Shown here one piece after another: positions 49,764-59,006 of a DNA stretch of 64,000 nucleotides (its first letter is position 1; each line of letters opens with the position of its first letter). The notes below the pieces were generated by a model. The model was not told the DNA's origin. It made no database searches and worked only from the letters and a program-made list of their open reading frames with translations. Position numbers and translations under genes: made by a program. The DNA is from Pseudonocardia sp. TRM90224. Its GTDB lineage: Bacteria > Actinomycetota > Actinomycetes > Mycobacteriales > Pseudonocardiaceae. Location of the stretch: positions 60,098 through 124,097 of the forward strand of contig NZ_JAJGSX010000027.1 of assembly GCF_021245725.1 (NCBI RefSeq), given 5' to 3'.

Positions 49764-52301
49764 ATGACGCTGACCGACCGCATGCCGCCCACCGCGCCCG
49801 GCGCCGACCCCGATCCCGACCTCCTCGTCGAGGCGTTCAGCGACTGGGCGTTCGAGGAACAGGGCCTCTCGCTGTACCCCGCGCAGGAAGAGGCGCTGCT
49901 GGAGCTGGTGACGGGCAGCAACGTCATCCTCTCCACGCCGACCGGCTCCGGGAAGTCGCTGGTCGCGGTCGCAGCGCATGCCGCCGCGCTGGCCCGCGGG
50001 CAGCGCACGTACTACACGGCCCCGATCAAGGCGCTGGTCAGCGAGAAGTTCTTCGCGCTCATCGACGTGTTCGGCGCCGACAAGGTCGGGATGCTCACCG
50101 GCGACGCCGCCGTCAACGACACAGCGCCGATCATCTGCTGCACCGCGGAGATCCTCGCCAACATCGCATTGCGCAACGGCACCGGCGCGGACGTCGGCTC
50201 GGTCGTGATGGACGAGTTCCACTTCTACTCCGACCCCGACCGCGGGTGGGCGTGGCAGGTGCCGCTCATCGAGCTGCCGCAGGCGCAGTTCCTGCTGATG
50301 AGCGCCACCCTCGGGGACGTCACCTTCTTCCAGGAGGACCTGACGCGGCGCACCGGCCGGGAGACCGCGGTGATCACCTCGGTGCAGCGGCCGGTCCCGC
50401 TGCACTACCGGTACGTCTTCACGCCGCTGCACGAAACCATCGGCGAGCTGCTGCAGACCCACGAAGCACCGGTCTACGTCGTGCACTTCACGCAGGCATC
50501 CGCCGTCGAGCGGGCGCAGGCGCTGATGAGCGTCAACGTCACCAGCAAGGACGACAAGCAGGCCATCGCCGACCTGATCGGCCGCTTCCGGTTCACCGCG
50601 GGGTTCGGGAAGACGCTCTCGCGGCTGGTGCGCCACGGCATCGGCGTGCACCACGCCGGCATGCTGCCGCGCTACCGGCGGCTCGTCGAGACGCTCGCGC
50701 AGGCCGGGCTGCTGCGGGTCATCTGCGGCACCGACACGCTCGGCGTCGGGATCAACGTGCCGATCCGCACGGTCCTGTTCACCGCCCTGGCCAAGTACGA
50801 CGGGCAGCGCACGCGGCCGCTGAAGGCGCGCGAGTTCCACCAGATCGCCGGGCGGGCCGGCCGGGCCGGGTACGACACCGTCGGCACGGTCGTCGCCGAG
50901 GCGCCCGACCACGAGGTCGAGAACGCGCGCCTGATCGCGCGCGCGGGCGACGACCTCAAGAAGCGCAAGCGGATCGTGCGCAAGCAGCCGCCGGAGGGGT
51001 TCGTCGGCTGGTCGCAAACGAGCTTCGAGAAGCTGCAGGTGGCCCAGCCCGAGGCGTTGACCAGCCACTTCGCCGTCACGCACGCGATGCTGCTGAACGT
51101 GATCTCCCGGCCGGGCGACGCGTTCGTCGCCATGCGCCACCTCCTGGAGGACAACCACGAGCCGCGGCCGCGCCAGCGCAGGCACATCCTGCGCGCCATC
51201 GCGATCTACCGGGCGCTGCGCGCCGCCGGTGTCGTGGAGCAGCTGGCGGAGCCCGACGCGGAGGGCAGGCGGGTGCGGGTCGTCGGCGACCTGCAGCTCG
51301 ACTTCGCGCTCAACCAGCCGCTCTCACCGTTCGCGCTGGCCGCGATCGAGCTGCTGGACCGCACGTCGCCGTCGTACGCCATGGACGTGCTCTCGGTGGT
51401 CGAGTCGACGCTCGACGACCCCCGTCCCGTCCTGTACGCGCAGCAGAGCAAGGCCCGCGGCGAGGCCGTCGCGGCGATGAAGGCCGACGGCATCGAGTAC
51501 GAGGAGCGGATGACGCTGCTCGAGGACGTCACCTACCCGAAGCCGCTCGACGAGCTGCTGCACGCCGCCCTGGAGACCTACCGTCGCGGCTCGCCGTGGG
51601 TGGAGGACGCGCGGCTCTCGCCGAAGTCGGTCGCGCGGGACATGTTCGAGCGCTCCATGACGTTCGTCGAGTACGTCTCGCACTACCAGCTCGCGCGCTC
51701 GGAGGGGCTGGTGCTGCGCTACCTCGCCGACACCTACCGGGCGTTGCGACAGACCGTCCCGGACGAGGCGAAGACCGAGGAGCTCGCCGACGTCGAGGAG
51801 TGGCTCGGCGAGCTGGTGCGCCAGGTCGACTCCAGCCTCCTCGACGAGTGGGAGGCGCTCGCCGCGGGCGCCGGGACCGGCGAGGACGTCGCGCCGCCGC
51901 AGCTCGACCAGGGCCCGGCCGGCGTCACCCGCAACGTGCGCGCGTTCCGGGTGCTGGTGCGCAACGCGCTCTTCCGCAGGGTCGAGCTGGCCGCGCTGCG
52001 GCGCTGGGACCTGCTCGGCGAGCTCGACGCGGAGTCGGGCTGGAACGGCGAGGCGTGGCGCGCCGCCCTGGAGCCGTACTTCGCCGAGCACGCCGACATC
52101 GGCACGGGCCCCGACGCCCGCGGCCCTTCCATGATCACGATCACGGAGGAGCCGGAGCGCTGGCTCGTCCGGCAGGTGCTCGACGACCCCGCGGGCGACC
52201 GCGACTGGGCGATCAACGCCGAGGTCGACCTGACGGCGTCGGACGAGGAAGGCACCGCCGTGGTGTGGGTGACGGCGGTGGAGCCGCTCGGCGGGATGTA
52301 G
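49764..52301 (+). CDS. DEAD/DEAH-box (Ski2-like) helicase with DUF3516 C-terminal domain
   Basis: 845 residues. Helicase motifs in order: Q-like YPAQEEALLELV, Walker A STPTGSGKSLV (about 57), TAPIKALVSEKF (Ia), MDEFHFY (DEFH, about 150), LMSATL (III), VHFTQASAVERAQ (IV), VICGTDTLGVGINVPIRTVLF (V) and QIAGRAGRAGYD (VI). The C-terminal half from about 400 is the DUF3516 region restricted mainly to actinobacteria. Probable 3'-5' RNA or DNA helicase; role unassigned. Divergent from the pseudo-ligase/kinase gene with 178 bp between starts. Confidence 0.93.
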   Translation: MTLTDRMPPTAPGADPDPDLLVEAFSDWAFEEQGLSLYPAQEEALLELVTGSNVILSTPTGSGKSLVAVAAHAAALARGQRTYYTAPIKALVSEKFFALIDVFGADKVGMLTGDAAVNDTAPIICCTAEILANIALRNGTGADVGSVVMDEFHFYSDPDRGWAWQVPLIELPQAQFLLMSATLGDVTFFQEDLTRRTGRETAVITSVQRPVPLHYRYVFTPLHETIGELLQTHEAPVYVVHFTQASAVERAQALMSVNVTSKDDKQAIADLIGRFRFTAGFGKTLSRLVRHGIGVHHAGMLPRYRRLVETLAQAGLLRVICGTDTLGVGINVPIRTVLFTALAKYDGQRTRPLKAREFHQIAGRAGRAGYDTVGTVVAEAPDHEVENARLIARAGDDLKKRKRIVRKQPPEGFVGWSQTSFEKLQVAQPEALTSHFAVTHAMLLNVISRPGDAFVAMRHLLEDNHEPRPRQRRHILRAIAIYRALRAAGVVEQLAEPDAEGRRVRVVGDLQLDFALNQPLSPFALAAIELLDRTSPSYAMDVLSVVESTLDDPRPVLYAQQSKARGEAVAAMKADGIEYEERMTLLEDVTYPKPLDELLHAALETYRRGSPWVEDARLSPKSVARDMFERSMTFVEYVSHYQLARSEGLVLRYLADTYRALRQTVPDEAKTEELADVEEWLGELVRQVDSSLLDEWEALAAGAGTGEDVAPPQLDQGPAGVTRNVRAFRVLVRNALFRRVELAALRRWDLLGELDAESGWNGEAWRAALEPYFAEHADIGTGPDARGPSMITITEEPERWLVRQVLDDPAGDRDWAINAEVDLTASDEEGTAVVWVTAVEPLGGM

Positions 52302-52335
52302 CGCCGAGGGTCTCCGCTAACAGGGGTGCCGGGGT

Positions 52336-52392
52336 AGGGCAGGAAAGCCACTTTCCGGCCCTGTGGGGGCAGGAAAGTGGCTTTCCTGCCCT
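52336..52392. repeat. Inverted-repeat element, family A (long form)
   Basis: 27-bp arms (52336-52362 and 52366-52392) with two mismatches, GTG loop; 34 bp after the helicase stop. First of three inverted repeats in the 289-bp gap before the convergent nuoH gene. Confidence 0.88.
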
Positions 52393-52413
52393 GCTGCGGT
52401 CGCCGGGTGAGCT

Positions 52414-52464
52414 GCGCGAACGGCACTTTCGAACGATAGGTTGGCTCGAAAGTGCCGTTCGCGC
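52414..52464. repeat. Inverted-repeat element, family B
   Basis: Perfect 19-bp arms GCGCGAACGGCACTTTCGA (52414-52432) and its complement (52446-52464) with a 13-nt loop. Its sequence is unrelated to family A apart from a CACTTTC core. Only copy seen in the window. Confidence 0.85.
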
Positions 52465-52512
52465 GCATCGCGGCGCTCGCCGAGCGGGATGCGTGCGCAA
52501 CGCACTGGTTGC

Positions 52513-52561
52513 CAGGAAAGCCACTTCCCTGGCACTACAGGACAGGGAAGTGGCTTTCCTG
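52513..52561. repeat. Inverted-repeat element, family A (short form)
   Basis: Perfect 18-bp arms (52513-52530 and 52544-52561), core changed to GGAAAGCCACTTCCC. Preceded by a GCGTGCG...CGCAC hairpin like that at 13282. It ends 30 bp from the nuoH stop. Confidence 0.86.
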
Positions 52562-52590
52562 ACGCCCTTCGCGGCAGCGCTCCGCCCGCG

Positions 52591-53822
<1,232 letters not shown>

Positions 53823-53826
<4 letters not shown>

Positions 53827-54437
53827 GAACGGGCCTCCGTCGCCGCAGTGAAGAGGGCGACCAGCTCGCTGGTGTAGACCGCGACGTCCAGGTCTGGGTC
53901 CTCGGCGACCTGCCCGGAGAGCCCGTCCAGCGCGTGGCGCAGCGTCACGGACATGACCCGCGGGTCGAAGTCCCTGAACTCGCCGCTGCGCTGCCCGTTC
54001 CGGAAGATCTCCGTCAGCACGACGATCCCCCGCTCGTGATGGGCCATGCCGTAACGCAGGTTCCCGTCCGCGTCACGCAGGCCGAACCAGACCTCCCGCA
54101 CGGCGATGACGTGCTCCCGGTAGGCCGCGAACCACGCCGTGCTCGACTCGATGAACGCCCGCAGCTGGTCGGGCGGGCGCTCCTGCGAGAGCACGTAGGG
54201 CGCCATGTAGTCGCCGGCGAGCTCGAACACCCGCGCGACCACGGCCTCGAGCAGGTCGTCCCGGTCGGCGAAGTGGTAGGAGATCATCCGCGTACTGGAC
54301 AGGCCCCCGCGCTCCGCGATCCGCGCGAACGACGCCTTGGCCAGGCCAAGCTCCGCGATCGTCGTGATCGCGGCATCCACGATCTGCCGCCGCCGGGCCT
54401 CGGTCGTGAACGTCCGAGCCCCTTCGTTTACTCGCAT
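53823..54437 (-). CDS. TetR family transcriptional regulator coupled to nuoH
   Basis: 204 residues. HTH: ARRRQIVDAAITTIAELGLAKASFARIAERGGLSSTRMISYHFADRDDLLEAVV. The C-terminal ligand domain (YMAPYVLSQERPPDQLRAFIESSTAWFAAYREHVIAVREVWFGLRD) is typical of actinobacterial TetR proteins. ATG 54437 has no ribosome site and lies inside a perfect dyad (54427-54444), suggesting a leaderless, autorepressed transcript. Overlaps the nuoH start by four bases. Confidence 0.9.
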
Positions 54438-54444
54438 GAGTAAA
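54427..54444. promoter_or_regulatory. TetR operator overlapping its own start codon
   Basis: Perfect dyad TTTACTC-GCAT-GAGTAAA centred on the TetR ATG. A further half-site-like GAGTAAG follows near 54459. Strong candidate for autoregulation of the TetR-nuoH pair. Confidence 0.7.
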
Positions 54445-54510
54445 AGTTACATCGACCGAGTAAGGCGGCCCAGTCCGGGGGCCGAACTGATCGGTTCGCT
54501 GACCAGTTGC

Positions 54511-54516
54511 TAGGGT
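54511..54516 (+). promoter_or_regulatory. Possible -10 box of the Cys-rich peptide gene
   Basis: TAGGGT lies nine bases before the ATG at 54525, a spacing that fits a leaderless transcript. No ribosome site is visible, which supports this reading. The -35 element is not clear. Confidence 0.35.
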
Positions 54517-54524
54517 CCGTACCC

Positions 54525-54728
54525 ATGAAGATCGTTTCCCAGCTCGCGGACCGCATCCTCGAGCTCGCCGTTCCCCGAGCCCACGCCGCAGCCGAGACCT
54601 GCTACCTCGACGGATGCTGCGACTCCCAGTACGTGCGGCAGGTCTGCTACGGCGAGCACGGCGGCAGCTCCAAGTGCATCTACATGTTCGGCGGCTGCCG
54701 CCTTCCCGGCGGCGGTGGCGGCAGCTGA
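54525..54728 (+). CDS. Small Cys-rich peptide (possible precursor peptide)
   Basis: 67 residues. A 24-residue N-terminal segment (MKIVSQLADRILELAVPRAH, then AAAE) reads like a leader. It is followed by a compact region with six cysteines (TCYLDGCCDSQYVRQVCYG, then KCIYMFGGC) and a Gly-rich end. It is neither a classical signal peptide nor a known zinc finger. A ribosomal-peptide precursor or small disulfide/metal protein is possible; no maturation enzyme lies adjacent. A strong terminator follows 16 bp after the stop, so it is a monocistronic unit. Confidence 0.72.
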   Translation: MKIVSQLADRILELAVPRAHAAAETCYLDGCCDSQYVRQVCYGEHGGSSKCIYMFGGCRLPGGGGGS

Positions 54729-54744
54729 TCTTTCGCACTCCTCC

Positions 54745-54777
54745 GTCGGCCGCCGGGCACCCTTCCCGGCGGCCGAC
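54745..54777 (+). terminator. Strong hairpin terminator after the Cys-rich peptide gene
   Basis: Perfect 13-bp stem (54745-54757 with 54765-54777, GTCGGCCGCCGGG and complement) and a 7-nt loop, 16 bp downstream of the stop codon. No T tract. Confidence 0.82.
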
Positions 54778-54809
54778 GTCTGTCGCGCAAAGGTGGACGA
54801 AACGTAGGT

Positions 54810-54826
54810 GTCAATGTATGATTGAC
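54810..54826. promoter_or_regulatory. Dyad immediately upstream of the 54829 gene
   Basis: Perfect inverted repeat GTCAAT-N5-ATTGAC ending two bases before the ATG at 54829. A related GTCAAT...ATTGA occurs near 21797-21812. It fits an operator over the transcription start of a leaderless gene, possibly autoregulated. Confidence 0.55.
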
Positions 54827-54828
54827 GA

Positions 54829-55224
54829 ATGAAGTACGACGAAGCCGTCCGCTGGCTCGAACGCGTCGATCCGTCCGTCAGCCGTCCCGACTTCTCGATC
54901 ACGCAGATGCTCGACCTGCTCAAGGAGCGCGGCAAGGAAGGTGTGCTGACCTACGACGGCGCCGCGGCCTGGTACGCGATCGTGCAGGAAATGCGCAGGC
55001 AGGCCGACTACTACGAGCGCGACCTCATCCGGCGCCTCCGCTCCGACGGGCTCACGTGGGCCAAGGTCGCCGAAGCCGTCCAGGCGCAGCTAGGTAGCCG
55101 CCAGGCGGCGCAGGCGAAATGGAAGCGCCTCATCGACCCCGGGCGGCGCACCACCACCGGCAACATGCAGCGCGGCGGACGCCGGAAGCAGTCCAGCATG
55201 CCTTCAAACGAACAAGACGTCTGA
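54829..55224 (+). CDS. Hypothetical protein with C-terminal HTH-like region
   Basis: 131 residues. A helical N-terminal half (YDEAVRWLERVDPS, FSITQMLDLLKERGKEGVLTYDGAAAWYAIVQEMRRQADYYERDLIRRLRSDG) leads to LTWAKVAEAVQAQLGSRQAAQAKWKRLIDPGRR, which resembles a sigma-like or MarR-like helix-turn-helix. A basic tail follows. No named family recognised. No ribosome site; the dyad just upstream suggests a leaderless, possibly self-regulated gene. Confidence 0.75.
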   Translation: MKYDEAVRWLERVDPSVSRPDFSITQMLDLLKERGKEGVLTYDGAAAWYAIVQEMRRQADYYERDLIRRLRSDGLTWAKVAEAVQAQLGSRQAAQAKWKRLIDPGRRTTTGNMQRGGRRKQSSMPSNEQDV

Positions 55225-55413
55225 CAAGAAGCAGCAGAAAGTGCTGGTCAGGCACTTGAGAGCGCTCTTGTCAACATCGTCAGAGCACCCGGTGACCCGG
55301 TACTGTCCTCCATCGGGCGGGCACGTGCGACAGCACGACCGGGGGGATCCGGCTGGAGGATTGACCATGGCGGGCACATCTGGGCGTGCGCCGATGAGCG
55401 ACCTGGGCCGCGT

Positions 55414-57585
55414 TTGAGCGCCCACGGTTTCGAGGAGCTTGCCGGCGCGCCCGTACCGCTGGCCGAACTCCCACCCGTCTCCCGCCTGGCGGAGGCCTGG
55501 ACATCGGCCGTGCACGGCACCAGCTACGTCGCGCTGCGCCGCACCGAGCTCCACGACTTCCTCGGCGGGCTCGCCGGCAGACTCCTCGAAGCCGTGGCGT
55601 CGCCGCTCTTCGACGCGGCGGGGGCGCACCAGGTCGGGACGGCACTCGTCGACGCGCACTTCACCGAGGTCCGCTCGCTCGAAGCCACCCTGACCGTGCT
55701 GCACGCCCAGCTCGGGGGCGGTTCGGCCGGCGCCACCCGGATCGCGGCCGTGACGGCGGCGATCGCCGCGGGGTTCGCCGACGCGCTGCGCGAACGCACT
55801 CTCGCCGAGCAGGAACGCATCAGCATCGCCGCGTTCGCCGCACACGCCACCGCGGAGGAAGCCCGGTGGGCCACCCAGGCCCGCTTCCAGGCCGTCTTCG
55901 CCGACGCGCTCATCGGCATCTGCATCGCCGACACCGACGGCGTCATCCTCGACGTCAACCGCACCCTGTGCACGATGCTCGGCTACTCCCCCGACGAGTT
56001 CCGCAGCCGGTCCGTCTTCACCTTCATCCACCCCGAGGACGAGCCGGGCCACTGGGTGCAGGTCAAGGAGATGACCGCCGGGTCGATCGACCACATGCGC
56101 ATAGAGAAGGCCTACTTCCGCAAGGACGGCGCCTCCATCTGGGTCGACCTGGTGCTCTCCCTCGTCCGCAACCCCGACGGCTCACCCCGCTACCTCGTCG
56201 CGATGGCCGAGGACATCACCGAACGCCACCACCTCCAGCAACGCCTGCGCCACCAGGCCGAGCACGACCCGCTCACCGGCCTGCCCAACCGCACCCTCTT
56301 CTTCGAACGGCTCGAGACCGCGCTCGCCGACCCCGCCGTGCAGATGGGTGTCTGCTACCTCGACATCGACGGCTTCAAGGCCGTCAACGACACGCTCGGC
56401 CACGACGTCGGCGACGAGCTGCTCCAGATCGTCGCGAGCCGCCTGTCCGCCGAGCTCGACGGGCACCTCGTCGCCCGCATGGGCGGCGACGAGTTCGTCG
56501 TGCTCGTCCAGCAGCGCGGATCGCCCCCGAGGACGGCGATGCAGGACACCTTGCTCGCCGTCGCCACCACGGCGTTGGAGACGGTCCGCCGCACCATCCG
56601 GTTGGGCAGCCACCGCATCGCCGTCTCCGCGAGCGTCGGCGTCGTCGCACGCTCCGACGTGCGCTCCGTCGACCTCGACGGGCGCGCCGCCGAGCTGATG
56701 AAAGCCGCCGACACCACCCTGTACTGGGCGAAGAACGACGGCCGCAACCGCGTCGCGCTGTTCGACCCCGTGCGCCACCGCACCGACGTCAACCGCTTCG
56801 AGCTCTCGGCCCGGATGCCGGACGCGCTCGCCAACGGCGAGTTCCTGATCGAGTACCAGCCGCTCGTGCACCTCACCGACCAGCGACTCGTCGGCGTCGA
56901 GGCGCTCGTTCGATGGCAGCCGCCCGGCGGGGAGCGGCTCGCCCCCGACGTGTTCATCCCGATCGCGGAGGAGACCGGGCTGATCGTCCCGCTCGGGCGC
57001 TGGGTGCTCACCGAGGCCTGCCGGCAGGCCGTCGAGTGGCGGCGCGCGGAACCGTCGGCCGACCTGTTCCTCAGCGTCAACATCGCCGCGCGGCAGCTGC
57101 GCGAGCTCGGCGTCGTCGAGGACGTGCGCACGATCCTCGACGAGACCGGCTGGCCGCCCGACATGCTGCAGCTCGAGCTCACCGAGAGCGACTTCATGGA
57201 CACCGGCCCCGAGTCGCTCGACACCCTGCAGGCGCTCGCCGACACCGGCATCCGCATCGCCATCGACGACTTCGGCACCGGCTACTCGAACCTCGCCTAC
57301 CTGCGGCGGCTGCCCGTCCACGCGCTGAAGCTCGCCGGCCGGTTCGTCACCGGCCCGCGCGAGATCGGCGTCGACGCCGTCGACGTCGAGGTGTCGGCGC
57401 TGCTCATCCGCCTCGCGCACATCCTCGGGCTCTCCGTGACCGCCGAGTCCGTCGAGACCGCCGCGCAGCTGCGGCACCTGCGGGCGCAGGGCTGCGACAT
57501 CGGGCAGGGCTGGTTCTTCGCGCCCGCCGTCAGCGCCGACCGGATCCAGGCGATGCTGAAGGAACCGCGCCCGGAAACCCTCTGA
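55414..57585 (+). CDS. PAS-GGDEF-EAL cyclic-di-GMP signalling protein
   Basis: About 723 residues. An N-terminal helical region (1-150), a PAS domain (about 155-280: FQAVFADALIGICIADTDGVILDVNRTLCTMLGYSPDEFRSRSVFTFIHPED), GGDEF (about 285-450, intact MGGDEF near 357), and EAL (about 465-715: VEALVRWQ, LQLELTES, IAIDDFGTGYSNLAYLRRLPVHALKLA). In the EAL domain the usual LKIDxxFV reads LKLAGRFV and AEGVET reads AESVET, so phosphodiesterase activity is uncertain. TTG start with no good ribosome site; the real start may be slightly downstream. Confidence 0.92.
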   Translation: MSAHGFEELAGAPVPLAELPPVSRLAEAWTSAVHGTSYVALRRTELHDFLGGLAGRLLEAVASPLFDAAGAHQVGTALVDAHFTEVRSLEATLTVLHAQLGGGSAGATRIAAVTAAIAAGFADALRERTLAEQERISIAAFAAHATAEEARWATQARFQAVFADALIGICIADTDGVILDVNRTLCTMLGYSPDEFRSRSVFTFIHPEDEPGHWVQVKEMTAGSIDHMRIEKAYFRKDGASIWVDLVLSLVRNPDGSPRYLVAMAEDITERHHLQQRLRHQAEHDPLTGLPNRTLFFERLETALADPAVQMGVCYLDIDGFKAVNDTLGHDVGDELLQIVASRLSAELDGHLVARMGGDEFVVLVQQRGSPPRTAMQDTLLAVATTALETVRRTIRLGSHRIAVSASVGVVARSDVRSVDLDGRAAELMKAADTTLYWAKNDGRNRVALFDPVRHRTDVNRFELSARMPDALANGEFLIEYQPLVHLTDQRLVGVEALVRWQPPGGERLAPDVFIPIAEETGLIVPLGRWVLTEACRQAVEWRRAEPSADLFLSVNIAARQLRELGVVEDVRTILDETGWPPDMLQLELTESDFMDTGPESLDTLQALADTGIRIAIDDFGTGYSNLAYLRRLPVHALKLAGRFVTGPREIGVDAVDVEVSALLIRLAHILGLSVTAESVETAAQLRHLRAQGCDIGQGWFFAPAVSADRIQAMLKEPRPETL

Positions 57586-57595
57586 ACGCCGCCGC

Positions 57596-58942
57596 CTACG
57601 TCTTCGTCAGTGTGCCCGACCCGAACGACGTCCCGGCCCAGAACTCGTAGCCCAGCTGTCCCGAGGCCAGCAGGCGCAGCCGCACCTGCGCCTCCGGCGT
57701 GCAATCGCCCGAGTCGATCCGCTCCACCGCGGTCACACCCTCCGGTGCAGCCGTGATCAGTTGCAGCGTGCCGGAGCACCGCAGCTCCAGGTACCGGATG
57801 GTGCCGGTCTCCCGGCCCTCGGTGATCACGATCTCGACGGCGAAGCGGGTCGTCTCCCCGACGTTCTGCTCGACGGAACCCGACCACGTTCCCGCATAGG
57901 TCGCGGGGAACCCCGACACCACCGGCGGCGTGGATGAGGGCGCCGTCCCCGGGACCAGGCCCGGAAGGACCACGGCGAGCACCACCGCGGCGGCGACGAC
58001 CAGCGCAGCAACCACTCCGACCAGCAGCGCAGGCCCACGCCGGCGGGGCGCCGGCGCGGGAGCCGGGGCTACGGCCGTCGGGAGGGCGGCAGCGCGCGTC
58101 ACGCTGCTGATCGGGGCTGCCGCATGCCCGGCACCGTTCGTGACATCGAGCGCGGCACGGGCGGCTGCCGCCAGCTCCCCCGCCGACCCGAACCGCTGCC
58201 CGGGATCCTTCGCCATCCCACGCGCGACGACCTCGTCGAACGCCGCCGGCAGCTCCGGGCGCTGCGCCGACGGGCGCGGCGGCGGCAGGCTCGCGTGCCC
58301 GTACATCACCGCGATCATGCCGTCGCCGATGAACGGGCGGCGGCCGGTCAGCGCCTCGTGGAGCACGCAGGCCAGCGAGTAGATGTCGGCGGCCGGCTCC
58401 GCCGCGGCCCCACCGAAGCGTTCGGGCGCCATGTAGTCGACGGTGCCCACGGCCGTGCCGGTCGCTGTCAACCCGTCCTGCGCGACACCGTCGTAGGCGA
58501 TCCCGAAGTCGACGAGGTACACGAAGTCCTGCCCGGTCAGCAGGATGTTCGACGGCTTCACGTCGCGGTGCACGAGCCCGTCTGCGTGCGCGGCGTCGAG
58601 CGCCTGCGCCGTCTGCTCGACGACCCGCACGGCACGTTCGGGCGGCAGCGGCCCCGCGGCCAGCGCGGCGCCGAGGTCGGCGCCGTCGACGAGCCGCATG
58701 TCGATGAAGAGCCGGCCATCGATCTCGCCGTAGCGGTGGATCGGGATGATGTGCGGATCGCGCAGGCGCGCGGTCGCGTGCGACTCGCGCCGGAACCGCT
58801 CGACGTAGCGCGGATCGGCGGCCAGCGCGTCGGGCAGCACCTTGAGCGCGACGGTGCGGCGGTGCTCGGTGTCGAACGCCCGGTGCACCTCGCCCATCCC
58901 GCCACGACCCACGAGACCCTGCAGGTCGTACGGCCCGAACAT
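57596..58942 (-). CDS. Serine/threonine protein kinase with extracellular domain
   Basis: 448 residues. Kinase domain 1-265: GRGGMGEVHRAFD, VALKVL lysine 34, HRDVKPSNILL (about 125), VDFGIA, and APERF. A Pro/Ala linker, a transmembrane helix (about 304-328, LLVGVVAALVVAAAVVLAVVLPG) and an outer domain of about 115 residues with two cysteines (CSGTLQLITAAPEGVTAVERIDSGDC) follow; the last is not PASTA and resembles a small beta-barrel ligand domain. Likely envelope sensor. Its stop is 10 bp from that of the convergent GGDEF-EAL gene. A GTG two codons upstream is an alternative start. Confidence 0.92.
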   Translation of the reverse strand: MFGPYDLQGLVGRGGMGEVHRAFDTEHRRTVALKVLPDALAADPRYVERFRRESHATARLRDPHIIPIHRYGEIDGRLFIDMRLVDGADLGAALAAGPLPPERAVRVVEQTAQALDAAHADGLVHRDVKPSNILLTGQDFVYLVDFGIAYDGVAQDGLTATGTAVGTVDYMAPERFGGAAAEPAADIYSLACVLHEALTGRRPFIGDGMIAVMYGHASLPPPRPSAQRPELPAAFDEVVARGMAKDPGQRFGSAGELAAAARAALDVTNGAGHAAAPISSVTRAAALPTAVAPAPAPAPRRRGPALLVGVVAALVVAAAVVLAVVLPGLVPGTAPSSTPPVVSGFPATYAGTWSGSVEQNVGETTRFAVEIVITEGRETGTIRYLELRCSGTLQLITAAPEGVTAVERIDSGDCTPEAQVRLRLLASGQLGYEFWAGTSFGSGTLTKT

Positions 58943-59006
58943 CGTCACCGGCGAAACGGTAGGGCACACCCGGCCGGCACCGACACGACGTGCCAAGATC
59001 CTCGGC

